64,000 nt of DNA from Nemophila menziesii (lineage: Eukaryota > Streptophyta > Magnoliopsida > Boraginales > Hydrophyllaceae). Shown here in pieces: positions 11,220 through 22,500 of this stretch (its first letter is position 1; every line of letters begins with the position of its first letter). The position numbers and the translations under genes are program-made. The stretch spans positions 2,172,501 through 2,236,500 of the forward strand of contig JARWIR010000005.1 of NCBI GenBank assembly GCA_029959085.1. The letters run 5' to 3'. The notes below the pieces were generated by a model. The model did not search any database. It was not told the origin of the DNA and saw only the letters and a program-made list of their open reading frames with translations.

Positions 11220-13400
11220 GGAAAGGTCCAGCAATGATGGAAACCCGTGTTATCTTCTTCTACTTTATGCTCAATGTGTTTCTTCTCTTCTCAAATGACT
11301 AAAGGAGGATCAAATTTTGGCAAAAAGTGATTCTATAATGTTATTTTGGTGTCGCCTAGGGTGTGATAAAAATAAGATAAATAAAGTTTAGAAAACTACG
11401 CACTCTCACCCTAGACAGGCACAGTACTGCAAGTATTACAGGACATATGCAAGTTTTAGTTGATAAGTTGAGTTCGTTCTCAGAGACTTAAGTGTGCTAG
11501 TCGAGTAGGTAACAATAACGAGTAAGCAATAATTAATGAAAGACAGAATATAAAAGAAATATATTTCGAAATTACTAATTAAAACTAAGAAAGCTAAAGA
11601 CAGTAAAATAAAATACTGAGAATATGAGATGAGAAATATAGCTTAGGTTTTGCTAGTATGCACTAATCCTTCTAATTCCTTCTATTAGATCTAGTTAATA
11701 AGGGAGAATATTAGCTCTTGTATACTTAGTCAGGATTCTAAATTCTCATTCCTTAGACCTTGAGAGCGACTAAGGGGGCTACGACACAACCAAGAAGCTA
11801 TTTTAAATAGGGTTATCAAACGCTACTAAGGCCCTAAGCAAACAATTCATTCAATTGGTGATATGGTGATTAAATCATACCCTAATGACTATCTAGTTAG
11901 AATCAGTTTTGTCAGGACTAATATCGACACTAGACGTTATGTGGTGTTTCAACAATTAGACACCCATCTAAGGTGATCATCTAACTACTATTAAGGTAAT
12001 CCTATACTCGTGCACTAGCAAGGAAAACAGTCATTAAATCAAAACACATAAACAAATATAAGAGTAAGCAACTAATATCAATTTAAAACATATAATTCCC
12101 AAAGAAACTTAGATAGAAGACTTAGAATTCATAGATTATACATGATGCAAAACCCAAGCTATGGGAAGTTTAGTTCATACCTGATGGAAACAAACTAAAA
12201 GAAATTACAAAAGACATCATCTTGCTCTCTACAATAAACTGGAAGAATAAAACCTTAAGAACTAATTACTATGAGGCAGGGATAATTTACAAGTGATATA
12301 AGGGTGTATTTATAGGTGTTTAGAAGACCTAATTCGTTTTCTTGAGGGAGAGGTTAAGTAATGGACTCCAAGCCCAACTCAAATTCGTATGGAAATAAAG
12401 ATAATCACTGTTGAACTGTTTTGAGCATATCTTATTCGTTATTGGTCGGTTTTCGCTCCACAATATACCAAAAGAATCCTCACAGAATTATCTACGTCCC
12501 TGTGAAAGGAATCTTCCAAAATCGGCTTCCTTTTGGAGTTATCACCACTTCTTTAGGCGTTGCTGCAGAAATTCAGATTTAGGCAACTTTTCCTTTTCCA
12601 TAATTTTAGCTTTTATTTCCTTATCTCCAATTACCATGCTAATCTCTTTCCATATCTTGTAGTCTTTGACTTGGACTCTAATTAATCTCCATAATTATCT
12701 TTAAAGCTTCACACTAAATAAACAATTAAACCCAATATGCTCTAAAAATATTATTTTACTAAATCAAGACTCAAAATAGGAAAGTGCACTATTTCTCAAG
12801 AAAATCGATTATTATGACTTCTAAATCACTAAAAATGATGTCTCATCCTAATATAAATCTATCACAAATGAGGAGACATCATATTTCTTAGTATATATAG
12901 TCTTAAAAACACTTTAGGGTTTCCACGGGCTCACTTAATGAGGTTAACTTAGACAAACCCGTTTTTTGTAAGGAGATATCTAGTTTGAGCCAGGACAACG
13001 ATTTTTAGCATAACTTTTTCATCTCAACTCCGAATTGTCTTCTGTCATTTCTCACGAGTCACTGACTTCAAAATCTATTTTAAAAAAAGGAATTAAGTCC
13101 AAGTATCTGACTAATTAGTCGTGGTGTTTGAAACAATATGCCATCAAGATTTCACAGTAAACGTTTTATCTTCCCAAAATTACTTTAAGCTCATTTCACA
13201 CCTTGGTTTGGGTTTGAATTGACTTTTTTACTTCTCCTCATCATATTGCACACTGTATCAACCATGTACACAGAATCTACACAATTAACACATAATTAAG
13301 GCACAAAGGCTCAATAAGTAACAATAAGTCCAAAATAGGATAGAAAAGTACAATAAGTCAAATATTAGATAAAAATTCCTCACGTAGGACCAATAAATAC
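11220..13400 (-). mobile_element. decayed LTR-retrotransposon-like sequence
   Basis: The stretch has the look of plant Gypsy LTR and untranslated sequence: the phrase gtcgcctagggtgtgataaa near 11352, the gttcgttctcagagactta stretch near 11470, and a reversed TATA-like tatttata near 12309. No gag or pol frame, terminal pair or target duplication could be found, so the family, the orientation and both borders are guesses. Confidence 0.3.
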
Positions 13401-14095
13401 TCAAAAATATGTCTGGTGAGTGGATTAATAAATTAAAAAACAAAGACATCAATCGCTATATCTTTGCTTTTGTACAATATGTGTTTCCACTGCTCATGGG
13501 GTGTATGATACAATCTAGAAAAAAGGGCATGGAACTTTTCTAATACTCTGGTGTGATTTCCAAGAAATGATTCAAAGATATTTCTTATCACTGTCATTTG
13601 TGGTTTCTATATGGTATCCATTTCTATGAATAACCTTAAAACTTAGCAAATTCATTTGGGATTTGCTAACATGTAATGTGTCATTTATATTGAATTTTAT
13701 ACCACATGGTAATATAAGTTTGTGTGTCCATAACTTTCAATTAATTTGGCAGACCCTGAAATAGTGATAACCCTAGCTTGAAGTAGGTTTATGTTAGTGA
13801 AACAAGCCCGATTTCGAAATATAGTATGCGTGGTTGCACTGTCTACCAAACATATTGTCATGTCATTCATTTTGATATTTATAACATGATATGATAAAGG
13901 AATAAGAGAATATGATTATGATATACCTTACACTCATACAGACAAGAACATGGATACAATACATAGGATTTATAGGTGATAATTATCTTTTACAAAAAAC
14001 TATACATAATACCAAAAACTAAAAGACATGTATACATATTTACATCATTTAAATCACTTATAGATATAAAAAAATATAATAGATAACATTCACTC
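13401..14095. other. intergenic, no gene seen
   Basis: AT-rich sequence directly downstream (3' side) of the minus-strand gag relic. It may be the rest of that retroelement, but I see no pol domain in any frame. Confidence 0.4.
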
Positions 14096-14096
14096 A

Positions 14097-15165
14097 GTAT
14101 TTCCCATTCCTTTCTCTTATCAAGTTTTCAAGGTTTTCATATGAGTCCCCAAAGAAATCATCGACACTGTAAGTATTTTCGTAAAGGCTATCAAAACCAA
14201 CATGGTTATCATGACTATCACAATTGTCATGATTGGTTTCTTTAGCCTTGTTCTTAGATTTATTTGATGCTTGATAGGGATCTACTAGATGTTTTGGTGT
14301 ACGACAAGTACGCAACCAATGCCCATTTCCACCACATCGATAACATGCAGTGTTGTCGTTTTGCAAAAAAAAACTCAGTGGTTTTATCATTATTTTTCCA
14401 CTTCTGGTGGTGATAGTTGTTTTTCTTAGTAGTTTTCAGACTACTACAAGACCACAATGTATTCCTTCTACGAGCGCAGCCTCGTCCACGACCTCGGTTC
14501 TGGCCACCACCACGCCTATTCATATTATACAACATGTCATTCGCTTATGGGAATACTCTCCCATTCACTTCAGGGAATAGTACATATCCGGTGGACCGTG
14601 AATTGTGATTTTTCATTAATAATTCAATGTTTTGTTCATCGACAAGACGACATGATATTAATTCAGAATATTTACGAAATATTCTCTCATGATATTATTG
14701 CTGCAGTAGCACATTCATGGCGTGAAATGTAGACAAGGTTTTCTCTAACATGTTTTCCTTAGAAACATTATCTCCACATAATTTCATTCGAGAAATTATC
14801 TCGTATAATGTAGAATTATAGGCACTTATCGATTTAAAATCTTGCATCCGCATGTGCAACCAATCGTATTGCGCTTTCGGGAGGCCATAGTTTTCTGGTG
14901 ATCATATCTATTTTTAAGCTATTCTATAAAATAAGAGGATCTTTCACCGTGAGATACTCTAATTTTAATCCATCGTGGATATGGTGTCGGAGAATTATCA
15001 TAGATTTTGCATGGTCCTGTAGGGACGCTTTTCTTGGATTTTTTTTCCAACAACTTTCTTATCTATTTTGATAGTTTCTCCGAGATTATTAGTTTCAAAG
15101 TGTATTTTAGCATATAATATCCAAGATATAGTTTTTTCCGGTTATGTCAAGGAAAGCAAACTTAC
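14097..15165 (-). pseudogene. decayed Copia-type gag (UBN2/zinc-knuckle)
   Basis: Read on the minus strand, fragments in changing frames follow the order of a plant Copia gag. They are KFAFLDITGKNY near the start, a block ending HDGLKLEYLTVKDPL, KNRYDHQKT, LEKTLSTFHAMNVLLQQ followed by a stop, KYSELISCRLVDEQN, an Arg/Gly-rich stretch, and finally a zinc knuckle CYRCGGNGHWLRTC (CX2CX4HX4C). Several frameshifts and stops separate the blocks, so no full protein can be made. No pol domains follow. It is a gag-only relic, either truncated or derived from a gag-only family. Confidence 0.75.
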
Positions 15166-15236
15166 GTTTTTGTATTGTTATTCATCAATATATTTTACAA
15201 AAATAAAAAAAAGTATAGCTAAGTAATACATTAAAG

Positions 15237-16688
15237 AGTAAATAACACTTTTGCCCCCTGGGTTTATACGCGATTGACAGGTTGCCCCCTAACTCTTAAA
15301 ATGCGCCTCGATGCCCCCTAAGATTTAGTTTTGTGACCCGTTGCCCCCTACTGCGTGTTCCGTCCATTTTTCACCGTTAAAAGTGACGTGGCATTTCCAC
15401 GTCACATTTTTTTTTTAATCCAGGTATTAATTAATTATTTAATTAAGATTAAAGGAGGGGTAAAAAAGGTTTTTTATAAATGGTTTTTATATTATTAAAT
15501 ATAAATAATAAAATAAACCCCCCCCCCACCCCCACCGCACCCCCTACCCCCTACCCCCCCCCCCCCTCTCTTCTTCTTCCCCACTTCGTCTTCCCCGCTG
15601 GTTCTATAAAAAAAAAAAAAAAAAAATTCAAACAGAAGATACGAAACAATAAAGCTCCATCAACAATAACAAACTATCACCTAAACGATTAAACAATGCA
15701 TCGTTATGAAATAACAGTTGAATATATTTGACCAATAATACAAATAACTCCAAAAAATTCAAGTTACCACCATCACCATTGTTGGTGTTCTTGTCCATTG
15801 CCAGGAACTGAAACCATCTTCTGAGGCTTGGAATTAGTATTAGTATTAGCTTAACACCATTAGAGCTTGTGATCGGAGATTCAGATCTTCTACCAGGAGA
15901 TCTTCTCTTTCTCTTTCACGATAAATAAGCTTGGAAAAGCTGGAGAAATGGAGAAACAGTGAAGGTGGCGCTTGGTTATTTTCGAAACTATTTGATGCCA
16001 AAGCTCTTAGCTGTTCCTAATATTGACAAGTTCCGGCATCTCATCGAGGACCAACGCAAGGTTTCATTTCGATTTAAACCTTTTGTTTGTTATTCAATTG
16101 CTTATAACTAATGATTATCATTATCTACATATTACTTTCACAACTAATGCGTAACATTGAATCAGATTTGTATTTAATTAGTCCCCAATGTTCTAAAGAT
16201 CATATTGTGAATGACAACATTCATCTCAAGTATTCAAACTAATGTGTATCATTTTCTGATTGAAAAAGGTTTAGATAAGACATTCACGACATTCTGATTT
16301 TTTTTTTTTTTTTTTAAGTTGCAGGTCATCGGGGAAGAAGAAGGGGAAGAAGAAGAAGAAGAAGAAGAAGGGGGGGGGGTGCGGTGGGGGTAGGGGGGGT
16401 TTTTATTTTATTATTTATATTTAATAATATAAAAACCATTTATAAAAAACCTTTTTTACCCCTCCTTTAATCTTAATTAAATAAGTAATTAATACCTGGA
16501 TTAAAAAAAAAAAAAATGTGACGTGGAAATGCCACGTCACTTTTAACGGTGAAAAATGGACGGAACACGCAGTAGGGGGGCAACGGGTCACAAAACTAAA
16601 TCTTAGGGGGCATCGAGGCGCATTTTAAGAGTTAGGGGGCAACCTGTCAATCGCGTATAAACACAGGGGGCAAAAGTGTTATTTACTC
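15237..16688. mobile_element. Mutator-like element (Pack-MULE), 1452 bp
   Basis: Inverted terminal repeats of about 290 bp begin GAGTAAATAACACTTTTGCC on the left and mirror this at the right end. They extend inward through a C-rich (left) or G-rich (right) tract. An exact 9-bp duplication, tacattaaa, flanks the element (15228-15236 and 16689-16697), as expected for MULEs. No transposase is present. The centre (about 15600-16330) is unrelated to the repeats and includes a captured fragment of a ribosomal protein L9 gene. Confidence 0.88.
15915..16060 (+). pseudogene. captured exon fragment of organellar ribosomal protein L9
   Basis: Translated, the stretch reads KLGKAGE, a short interruption, then ETVKVALGYFRNYLMPKLLA and VPNIDKFRHLIEDQRK up to a GT donor at 16061. 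Bacterial-type L9 (bL9) carries a G-(D/E)-x-V-x-V-x-x-GY-x-RN-x-L-x-P-x-x-A-V-P pattern near its N-terminus, which this matches closely, with the plant organellar extension after it. An 8-bp duplication (ggagaaat / ggagaaac) breaks the frame before ETVKV, and there is no usable start. It lies inside the MULE and is therefore read as gene capture. It is fairly recognisable and so probably young. Confidence 0.62.
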
Positions 16689-16765
16689 TACATTAAATAT
16701 GATATAATATTCAACTTGTATATATAAAATAACGTTATATTCATAGAAGTAAAACAACATGAGTC

Positions 16766-16927
16766 GTGGGTGTAAAGTGAGAGGCACAAGACTCGGACCC
16801 CTTCCTGAACATGGGTAACCTAGTTCTGATTTACCTAAGAATATACATGGGAGACGTATATATCCCTGTGAGATTAGTGTTGGTATGCGCAAATTAGCCC
16901 AAACCATATATGTAAAAGGAAAAAAAA
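16766..16927 (+). mobile_element. 5'-truncated SINE copy with target duplication
   Basis: The body matches the SINE at 6398-7310 (gtgtaaagtgaga..., cctagttctgattta). It ends in an A-run and is bounded by the duplication aacatgagtc (16756-16765 and 16928-16937). It sits about 70 bp beyond the MULE. Confidence 0.7.
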
Positions 16928-17079
16928 AACATGAGTCTCAATTGTAACATGCAGGTAAGGGGTTTAAGAAAAAAGGTTAATACCCAATAAATCTCTGCAG
17001 CCTTGTCCACTATCCTGTAAACGGTAATGTCTTTTTTATCCTCCTTAGATATCTCGAGTTTGTTCCCAAAACTCAAAAT

Positions 17080-17347
17080 CTTTAAAAAAAATAGCTTCTA
17101 CTATGTGTAGGGAAAAAAATGTAATACATTTAGTAAAAAAAATAGCTTGTAATACGTGTAGTAAAGCTCTACATTTTTTAATTGTAAATTTTTTCCACTA
17201 AAGTTGTATATGCAGTAAAGATTGGAAAAAAAAAATCTATCAACTATAATTTTCTATTTGTAAGGATCGGAACAAGAAAATAACTATCCACTAAAGTTGT
17301 ATATCCAGTAAAGATTGGAAAAAGAGTAATCTATCAACTATATCTAT
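17080..17347. repeat. diverged tandem repeat, LINE target site (left part)
   Basis: Units resembling ctatccactaaagttgtata, then cagtaaagattgga, recur with a spacing of roughly 80-95 bp. They continue on the far side of the LINE (23093-23190), showing that the LINE landed inside this array. Confidence 0.7.
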
Positions 17348-17477
17348 GGAACAAAAAAAAAAAAAAAAAAAAAAAAAAATTACAAATTAAAACTTAGGGT
17401 TAGGTAAGAGAGCTCCTCTCCTAGATCTTCTTGATCTAGCGCCTAATCCTCGGTTTTCTCCTCGGATCTTCACCAAC

Positions 17478-19517
17478 ATGGCGGACCTAACTCATAAGTC
17501 ACAAGATCGAAGAACCCTCCCGTCCGATTTTGACCCGGGAGAGTGTAGTACGCTTCACCAAGCCTCTTCCGCCAAAGAGCCACCGGACCCAACGGACCTC
17601 TCGCCGTTGGCAAACCCGGAGTTCCGGTCCCCCTCGGGCATGCCTAACCTCACGTTAGGTCATAACCCACCGGAAATTGGTCTCGATGGTGATGTATTAG
17701 AAAAGGGTGGTGCTCGGCCAAGCTCCCCTCCTTCTCCGGGGGATGCTCCGGCGAATTTTGCCGACGATTCACGAAGTGTTGGTAACCTTACTCTACTCTC
17801 GGATACATCTCTAGAGGCTAAAGTTAAATTCTTGAAAGTGTGTGGGCATTTGGACACACAAATAGTAGAGAAAGTATGGGAAGAATTAGTGGCACACCAT
17901 GTGTTTGAGAAAATGACTAAGTCACATGCTAGAGAAAATGAAGAGCCTTTTGAAGTTGATGTTGAAGGTACTTTAGCATTAAAGAAAGTAGTAAATTTTG
18001 GGCGTGAAATAACTACCAAGGAACCCGTTATGACCGGGAAGCTTGACACCAATGCAAAGTACCCGGAGTTAAAGGAGAAGAAGATGGGCTATAAGGACAT
18101 ACTATTGAATAATAGGAAAGCTTCGGTTGGGAAAGAATTAGCGTATTATGAACCCGTGGAGGGTGAGATGCTTCAACTTCTAGAAACCGATGTGTTAACG
18201 ATAGAGCAAGCTTTCGGCTTCTCATTAATTGGATATGTAGCCGGTAAGAAATCGCCGGATATGGAAGATATAAGGAGAATAGCGAAGGCATGGAAAGTGG
18301 AATGTAAGGTTAGAAAGCACCCCTCCGGTTGGTTAATTTTTAAATTCGAGAATAAAATTGATAAGAAGAACGTTATATCTAAAGGGCCCTATCTATCGTA
18401 TGGAAAACTCTTATTACTTACGGAAATTCCGGATTTTTTTGATTTTGGGAATCTAGAGATTAAGAAGATCCCTACTTGGATTATCTTGAGAAAACTTCCG
18501 GTACAAGCACGTACGGACGAGGGATTAGCGAAAATCGCTTCTCAAGTTGGTAAACCTATCCGAACGGATGGGTTCACGGTAATTAGTGAGGACATTAGTT
18601 ATGCTAGGGTGCTAATCGAATTAGATTTAAGCAAGGAGAAAAAGAAAAGTATTGAATTTGGCTCTCATAAAGGGTATAAACATAGTGTAGAAGTGGAATA
18701 TGAAAACCTACCTCCGTGTTGTTTTAAATGTCAAGCTTTTGGACACGAAGGAAATAGATGCTTTTATGCTAATATAGTAGAGAAAAAATTAGAAGGGTTT
18801 CGAGGCAATAAAGGAGTTAGGGGCCATGAACTAATACCGAAATATAGGGGAGAAAAATTAGATTTACCTCCCTCTATATTGGCGCAACATACTGTTGCTA
18901 AATCCCAACATATAGACTTAGAAGCGGGTCCCTCAAAGTTGCATAAGGGAGCAATATTTCGGCCACAACTAAGTGGTGCACAAGCTGTCCACGCAGATCT
19001 TCCTAGGCAGCAACAGCACATCACTTTAGCAACACATGAAAGGACCGAAACAAATGCTACTAATGGATCAGCCACTATAGCAGGTACTAATATTAATAAT
19101 AGTGCCAATATAGAGTTACCTACTATTAACCATAGAAGCTCTAATAACAATATTTCTACTCCTACAAAGATTAAAAGAGCGAAATCGCTTGATTTAAATT
19201 TTATTCCGGAAAGTGATAGTAGTTGCGAGATTCGGGCTATCCGAGTAGGGTCAAATTCTCGCTCCGCCGCTATGGTAATTTTCTCGGATTTAGAAGGGAA
19301 TAACGTAGGAAATGACGGGAAAGAAAAATCGAAGAATTTAATTGAAGATTCCTTCGAGATGGTAGTGAGTAAGAAAACTAAAAAAAGAGAAGCGAGTTAT
19401 AAAAAACTCACATTAGCTAAAAATGAATATATGTGGCAAAAGAAGCAATTTTGGAAGGCACGTAGAGCTAGTATTAAACGCTCAAATATGGGGAAACCCA
19501 CCGCAAGTTGTAAATGA
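17478..19517 (+). CDS. LINE ORF1 protein (DUF4283 plus zinc knuckle)
   Basis: The protein has 679 residues from ATG at 17478. The N-terminal 100 residues are Pro/Ser-rich and GC-richer than the rest. A DUF4283-like domain covers about residues 240-390 (block GFSLIGYVAGKK, then SGWLIFKFEN and PTWIILRKLPVQ). A CCHC zinc knuckle CFKCQAFGHEGNRC spans about 415-428. The C-terminal 250 residues are low in complexity and basic at the end. In plant L1-type LINEs this protein binds RNA and packages the transcript with the ORF2 enzyme. Its TGA overlaps the ORF2 ATG by sharing ATGA (19514-19517). No break is seen. Confidence 0.93.
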   Translation: MADLTHKSQDRRTLPSDFDPGECSTLHQASSAKEPPDPTDLSPLANPEFRSPSGMPNLTLGHNPPEIGLDGDVLEKGGARPSSPPSPGDAPANFADDSRSVGNLTLLSDTSLEAKVKFLKVCGHLDTQIVEKVWEELVAHHVFEKMTKSHARENEEPFEVDVEGTLALKKVVNFGREITTKEPVMTGKLDTNAKYPELKEKKMGYKDILLNNRKASVGKELAYYEPVEGEMLQLLETDVLTIEQAFGFSLIGYVAGKKSPDMEDIRRIAKAWKVECKVRKHPSGWLIFKFENKIDKKNVISKGPYLSYGKLLLLTEIPDFFDFGNLEIKKIPTWIILRKLPVQARTDEGLAKIASQVGKPIRTDGFTVISEDISYARVLIELDLSKEKKKSIEFGSHKGYKHSVEVEYENLPPCCFKCQAFGHEGNRCFYANIVEKKLEGFRGNKGVRGHELIPKYRGEKLDLPPSILAQHTVAKSQHIDLEAGPSKLHKGAIFRPQLSGAQAVHADLPRQQQHITLATHERTETNATNGSATIAGTNINNSANIELPTINHRSSNNNISTPTKIKRAKSLDLNFIPESDSSCEIRAIRVGSNSRSAAMVIFSDLEGNNVGNDGKEKSKNLIEDSFEMVVSKKTKKREASYKKLTLAKNEYMWQKKQFWKARRASIKRSNMGKPTASCK

Positions 19518-22500
19518 TTATTACGACTTGGAATTTAAGGGGTTTCGGCTCAACCCATAAAAAGCTAGGGGTAAAAGATTTAATTAATAAGAAAAATATA
19601 GATGTGATGGGTATATTGGAAACAAAGAGTAATACTAATAAAGTGGATTTATTTATGAATAACATGCTTAAAGGGTGGAAGAGTGTTAATAACTTCGACT
19701 TAATAGAGCATGGGAGAATCCTTATTGTTTGGGATCCGGATAAAGTACAAGTTGAGATTATCGAGAGAACATCTCAAGCTATTCATTGCAAGATTGTGTG
19801 CAAGGTAACATCTCTTAGTTTATATACTTCGTTTATTTACGGACTAAATGATATAAGATTGAGAAGAAACTTATGGAAAAATCTAATTGATTTTTCCGCT
19901 ACTTTCGATGATTCGTGGCTTCTTTTGGGTGATTTCAACAATATATTAACTTTTAATGAAAAGATTAGAGGACAAAATGTTACGGTGGGTGATTTTAAAG
20001 AATTTGCGGATTGTTGTAATCACTTAGGCCTTGAGGATATACAATATACCGATCAATTCTTTACATGGGATAATAACCATGTTCTTAGTAAGATTGATAG
20101 AGAATTGGGTAATCGAAAGCTAGATGAATCGAATCATTATATTCAAGCCGAATTTTTACCGAAATCTAGTGTATCCGACCATTCACCTTGTATAGTTAAT
20201 ATTTTTTTACAAAATGTTACTAGGATTGTTCCTTTCCGTTTCTTTGATATGTGGGTGCAACATGAAGATTATTATATAACGGTTGAAGATGGATGGAACA
20301 AGACCATGGTCGTGGGTACTAAACAATATATTCTATGTAATAAAATGAAAGCTTTGAAGTTCGACTTGAGGAAATTAAATAAGATCCACTTTTCTCATAT
20401 TTCCGCAAGGGCAAAGAAAGCTAAGGAGGATCTTGAAATAGCCGAGGTACATTTCCAACAAAATTTACCTATTTCTTCATTTGATAACTTGGTTGAGATT
20501 CGGAAGAGATCTAAAACTCTTGAAATGGCCGAGATTAGTTTTCTTAAACAAAAGGCTAAGCTCGGTTATTCCCTTAAGAGTGATAGGTGTACTAAATTGT
20601 TCCATGGGCTCCTTAAAAGTAAAAATAGAAGAAGATTTATTCCGAATATTTTAAAGGAAAATGGTGATTTAACTACTTCAAAAGATCAAGTCAATGAAAC
20701 GTTCCTAAATTATTTCAAAGGTTTATTTGGTGTTAAAGATAATACGACACATATTGATTCCGAAGTATTTGATTATGGAAGTAAAATTACTTTAGAGCAA
20801 GGAGAATATATGTGCCGTGACATAACCGATTTGGAGATTAAAGAAGCTATTTTTAAAATAGCGAATGATAAAGCGCCCGGACCCGATGGTTATTCTTCAT
20901 TATTTTTTAAGAGTTCGTGGAATATTATTGGGGAAGATGTTATCTTAGCGGTACGTGAATTCTTTACCTCCGGTTTTTTACTTAAGCAATTAAATACTAC
21001 TCTTATTGCTTTAATTCCGAAGATAGATGATCCTAAAAGTGTTGATAATTTTCGGCCTATTTCGTGTTGTAACGTGGTTTATAAAGCGATTACTATGATA
21101 TTAGCGGATAGATTGAAACCTTGTTTAAATAATATAGTGGATAAAGCCCAAAATGCGTTTGTTGAGGGTAGATCTATGATAGAAAATATTCACCTTATGC
21201 AAGAACTATTTCGAGGTTATAATAATCAAAGTAGCTCATCAAGATGTACTATTAAAATTGATTTTAGAAAGGCGTATGACTCTATATCATGGGACTTTAT
21301 TTATGAAGTTTTAAAGGGTTTAAAGTTTCCGGAAAAAATAGTAAATTGGATTATGGTGTGTGTTTCATCTCCGTTTTACTCTTTGGCTATAAATGGAGAA
21401 GTGCATGGTTTTTTTAAAGGTGAAAAAGGCTTAAGACAAGGTGATCCTATGTCTCCTTATCTATTTATTCTTTGTCTTGAATATTTCTCTAGGCTTTTAA
21501 AAAAAAATACTTGTAATGGTTTTAATTATCATCCCAAATGTGAGAAGGAAAAAATAACACATTTAGCTTTTGCGGATGATTTAATGTTACTCTCTAAAGG
21601 TGATAAAGGTTCGATTAAGATTCTTATGGATAGTTTAAATGAGTTTGGAGATGTTTCGGGGCTTCGTTTAAATGTTGAAAAATCAAATATTTATTACATA
21701 GGTATCTCAAATGATGATTTGATTAATGGGATTATACCTACGAATTTTGAGGAAGGGACTATGCCTTTTCGTTATTTAGGGGTCCCGCTAGGATCTTCCG
21801 TATTATTATCGAGAGACTATAAACCTCTTTTTGATAAATTGGAAAGTTATGTTAGGAGTTGGAGAGCCTCTTCACTCTCATTTGCGGGTAGATTGGAATT
21901 GATTAGATCGGTTCTTCAAGGGGTGACATGCTTTTGGTTTACGATTTTCCCGGTTCCGGTTGGTGTTAAAGAGAGAATTATTAGTATTTTCCGTAATTTT
22001 TATTGGGATAATAAGCCACCCCAAGTTAGTTGGAAAAATATTTGTATGCCTAAAAATGAAGGGGGACTTGGATTAAAAGATTTTGAAGCATGGAATAAAG
22101 CTTTACTTCTAAAGATGATTTGGAAAATAGTGGAAAATAAAGAATCACTTTGGATTAGGTGGATTCATGGTGAGTATTTTAATAGTAGTGGTTTTTGGGA
22201 ATGTATTCCTAAAAAAATTAATTCCCCACTTTTGAAAAATATTTGGGAGTTAAAAGAAATTATACGTGGGTCCCTAGGTGAAGAAGGAAGAAAAGAAATA
22301 TTAGCTTTATGGTTTGCTTCCGTTAAGGCGTCTCGATCAACATATGAGGTAAATACAATAGAGTTTTATGATGTATATAAATTCCCTTATGATTTATTTC
22401 GTCGTAAAGCTTTTATTAAACCTTGGGCAAATATTGTGTGGGATCCGAGTGTATTTCCGAAACATGCAATCATTGTATGGATGGCATTAAAGGAAAGACT

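Noticed and set aside
14350..14732. Plus-strand frames opposite the gag relic
   Set aside because: Shadow frames; the minus strand carries the zinc knuckle and the gag order.
15480..15692. Proline-rich small protein
   Set aside because: It is the C-rich tract of the MULE inverted repeat; the same bases lie inverted at the other end.
17660..19150. Minus-strand frames of 87-130 codons inside LINE ORF1
   Set aside because: They are mirror frames of the real ORF1, which has the domain motifs.
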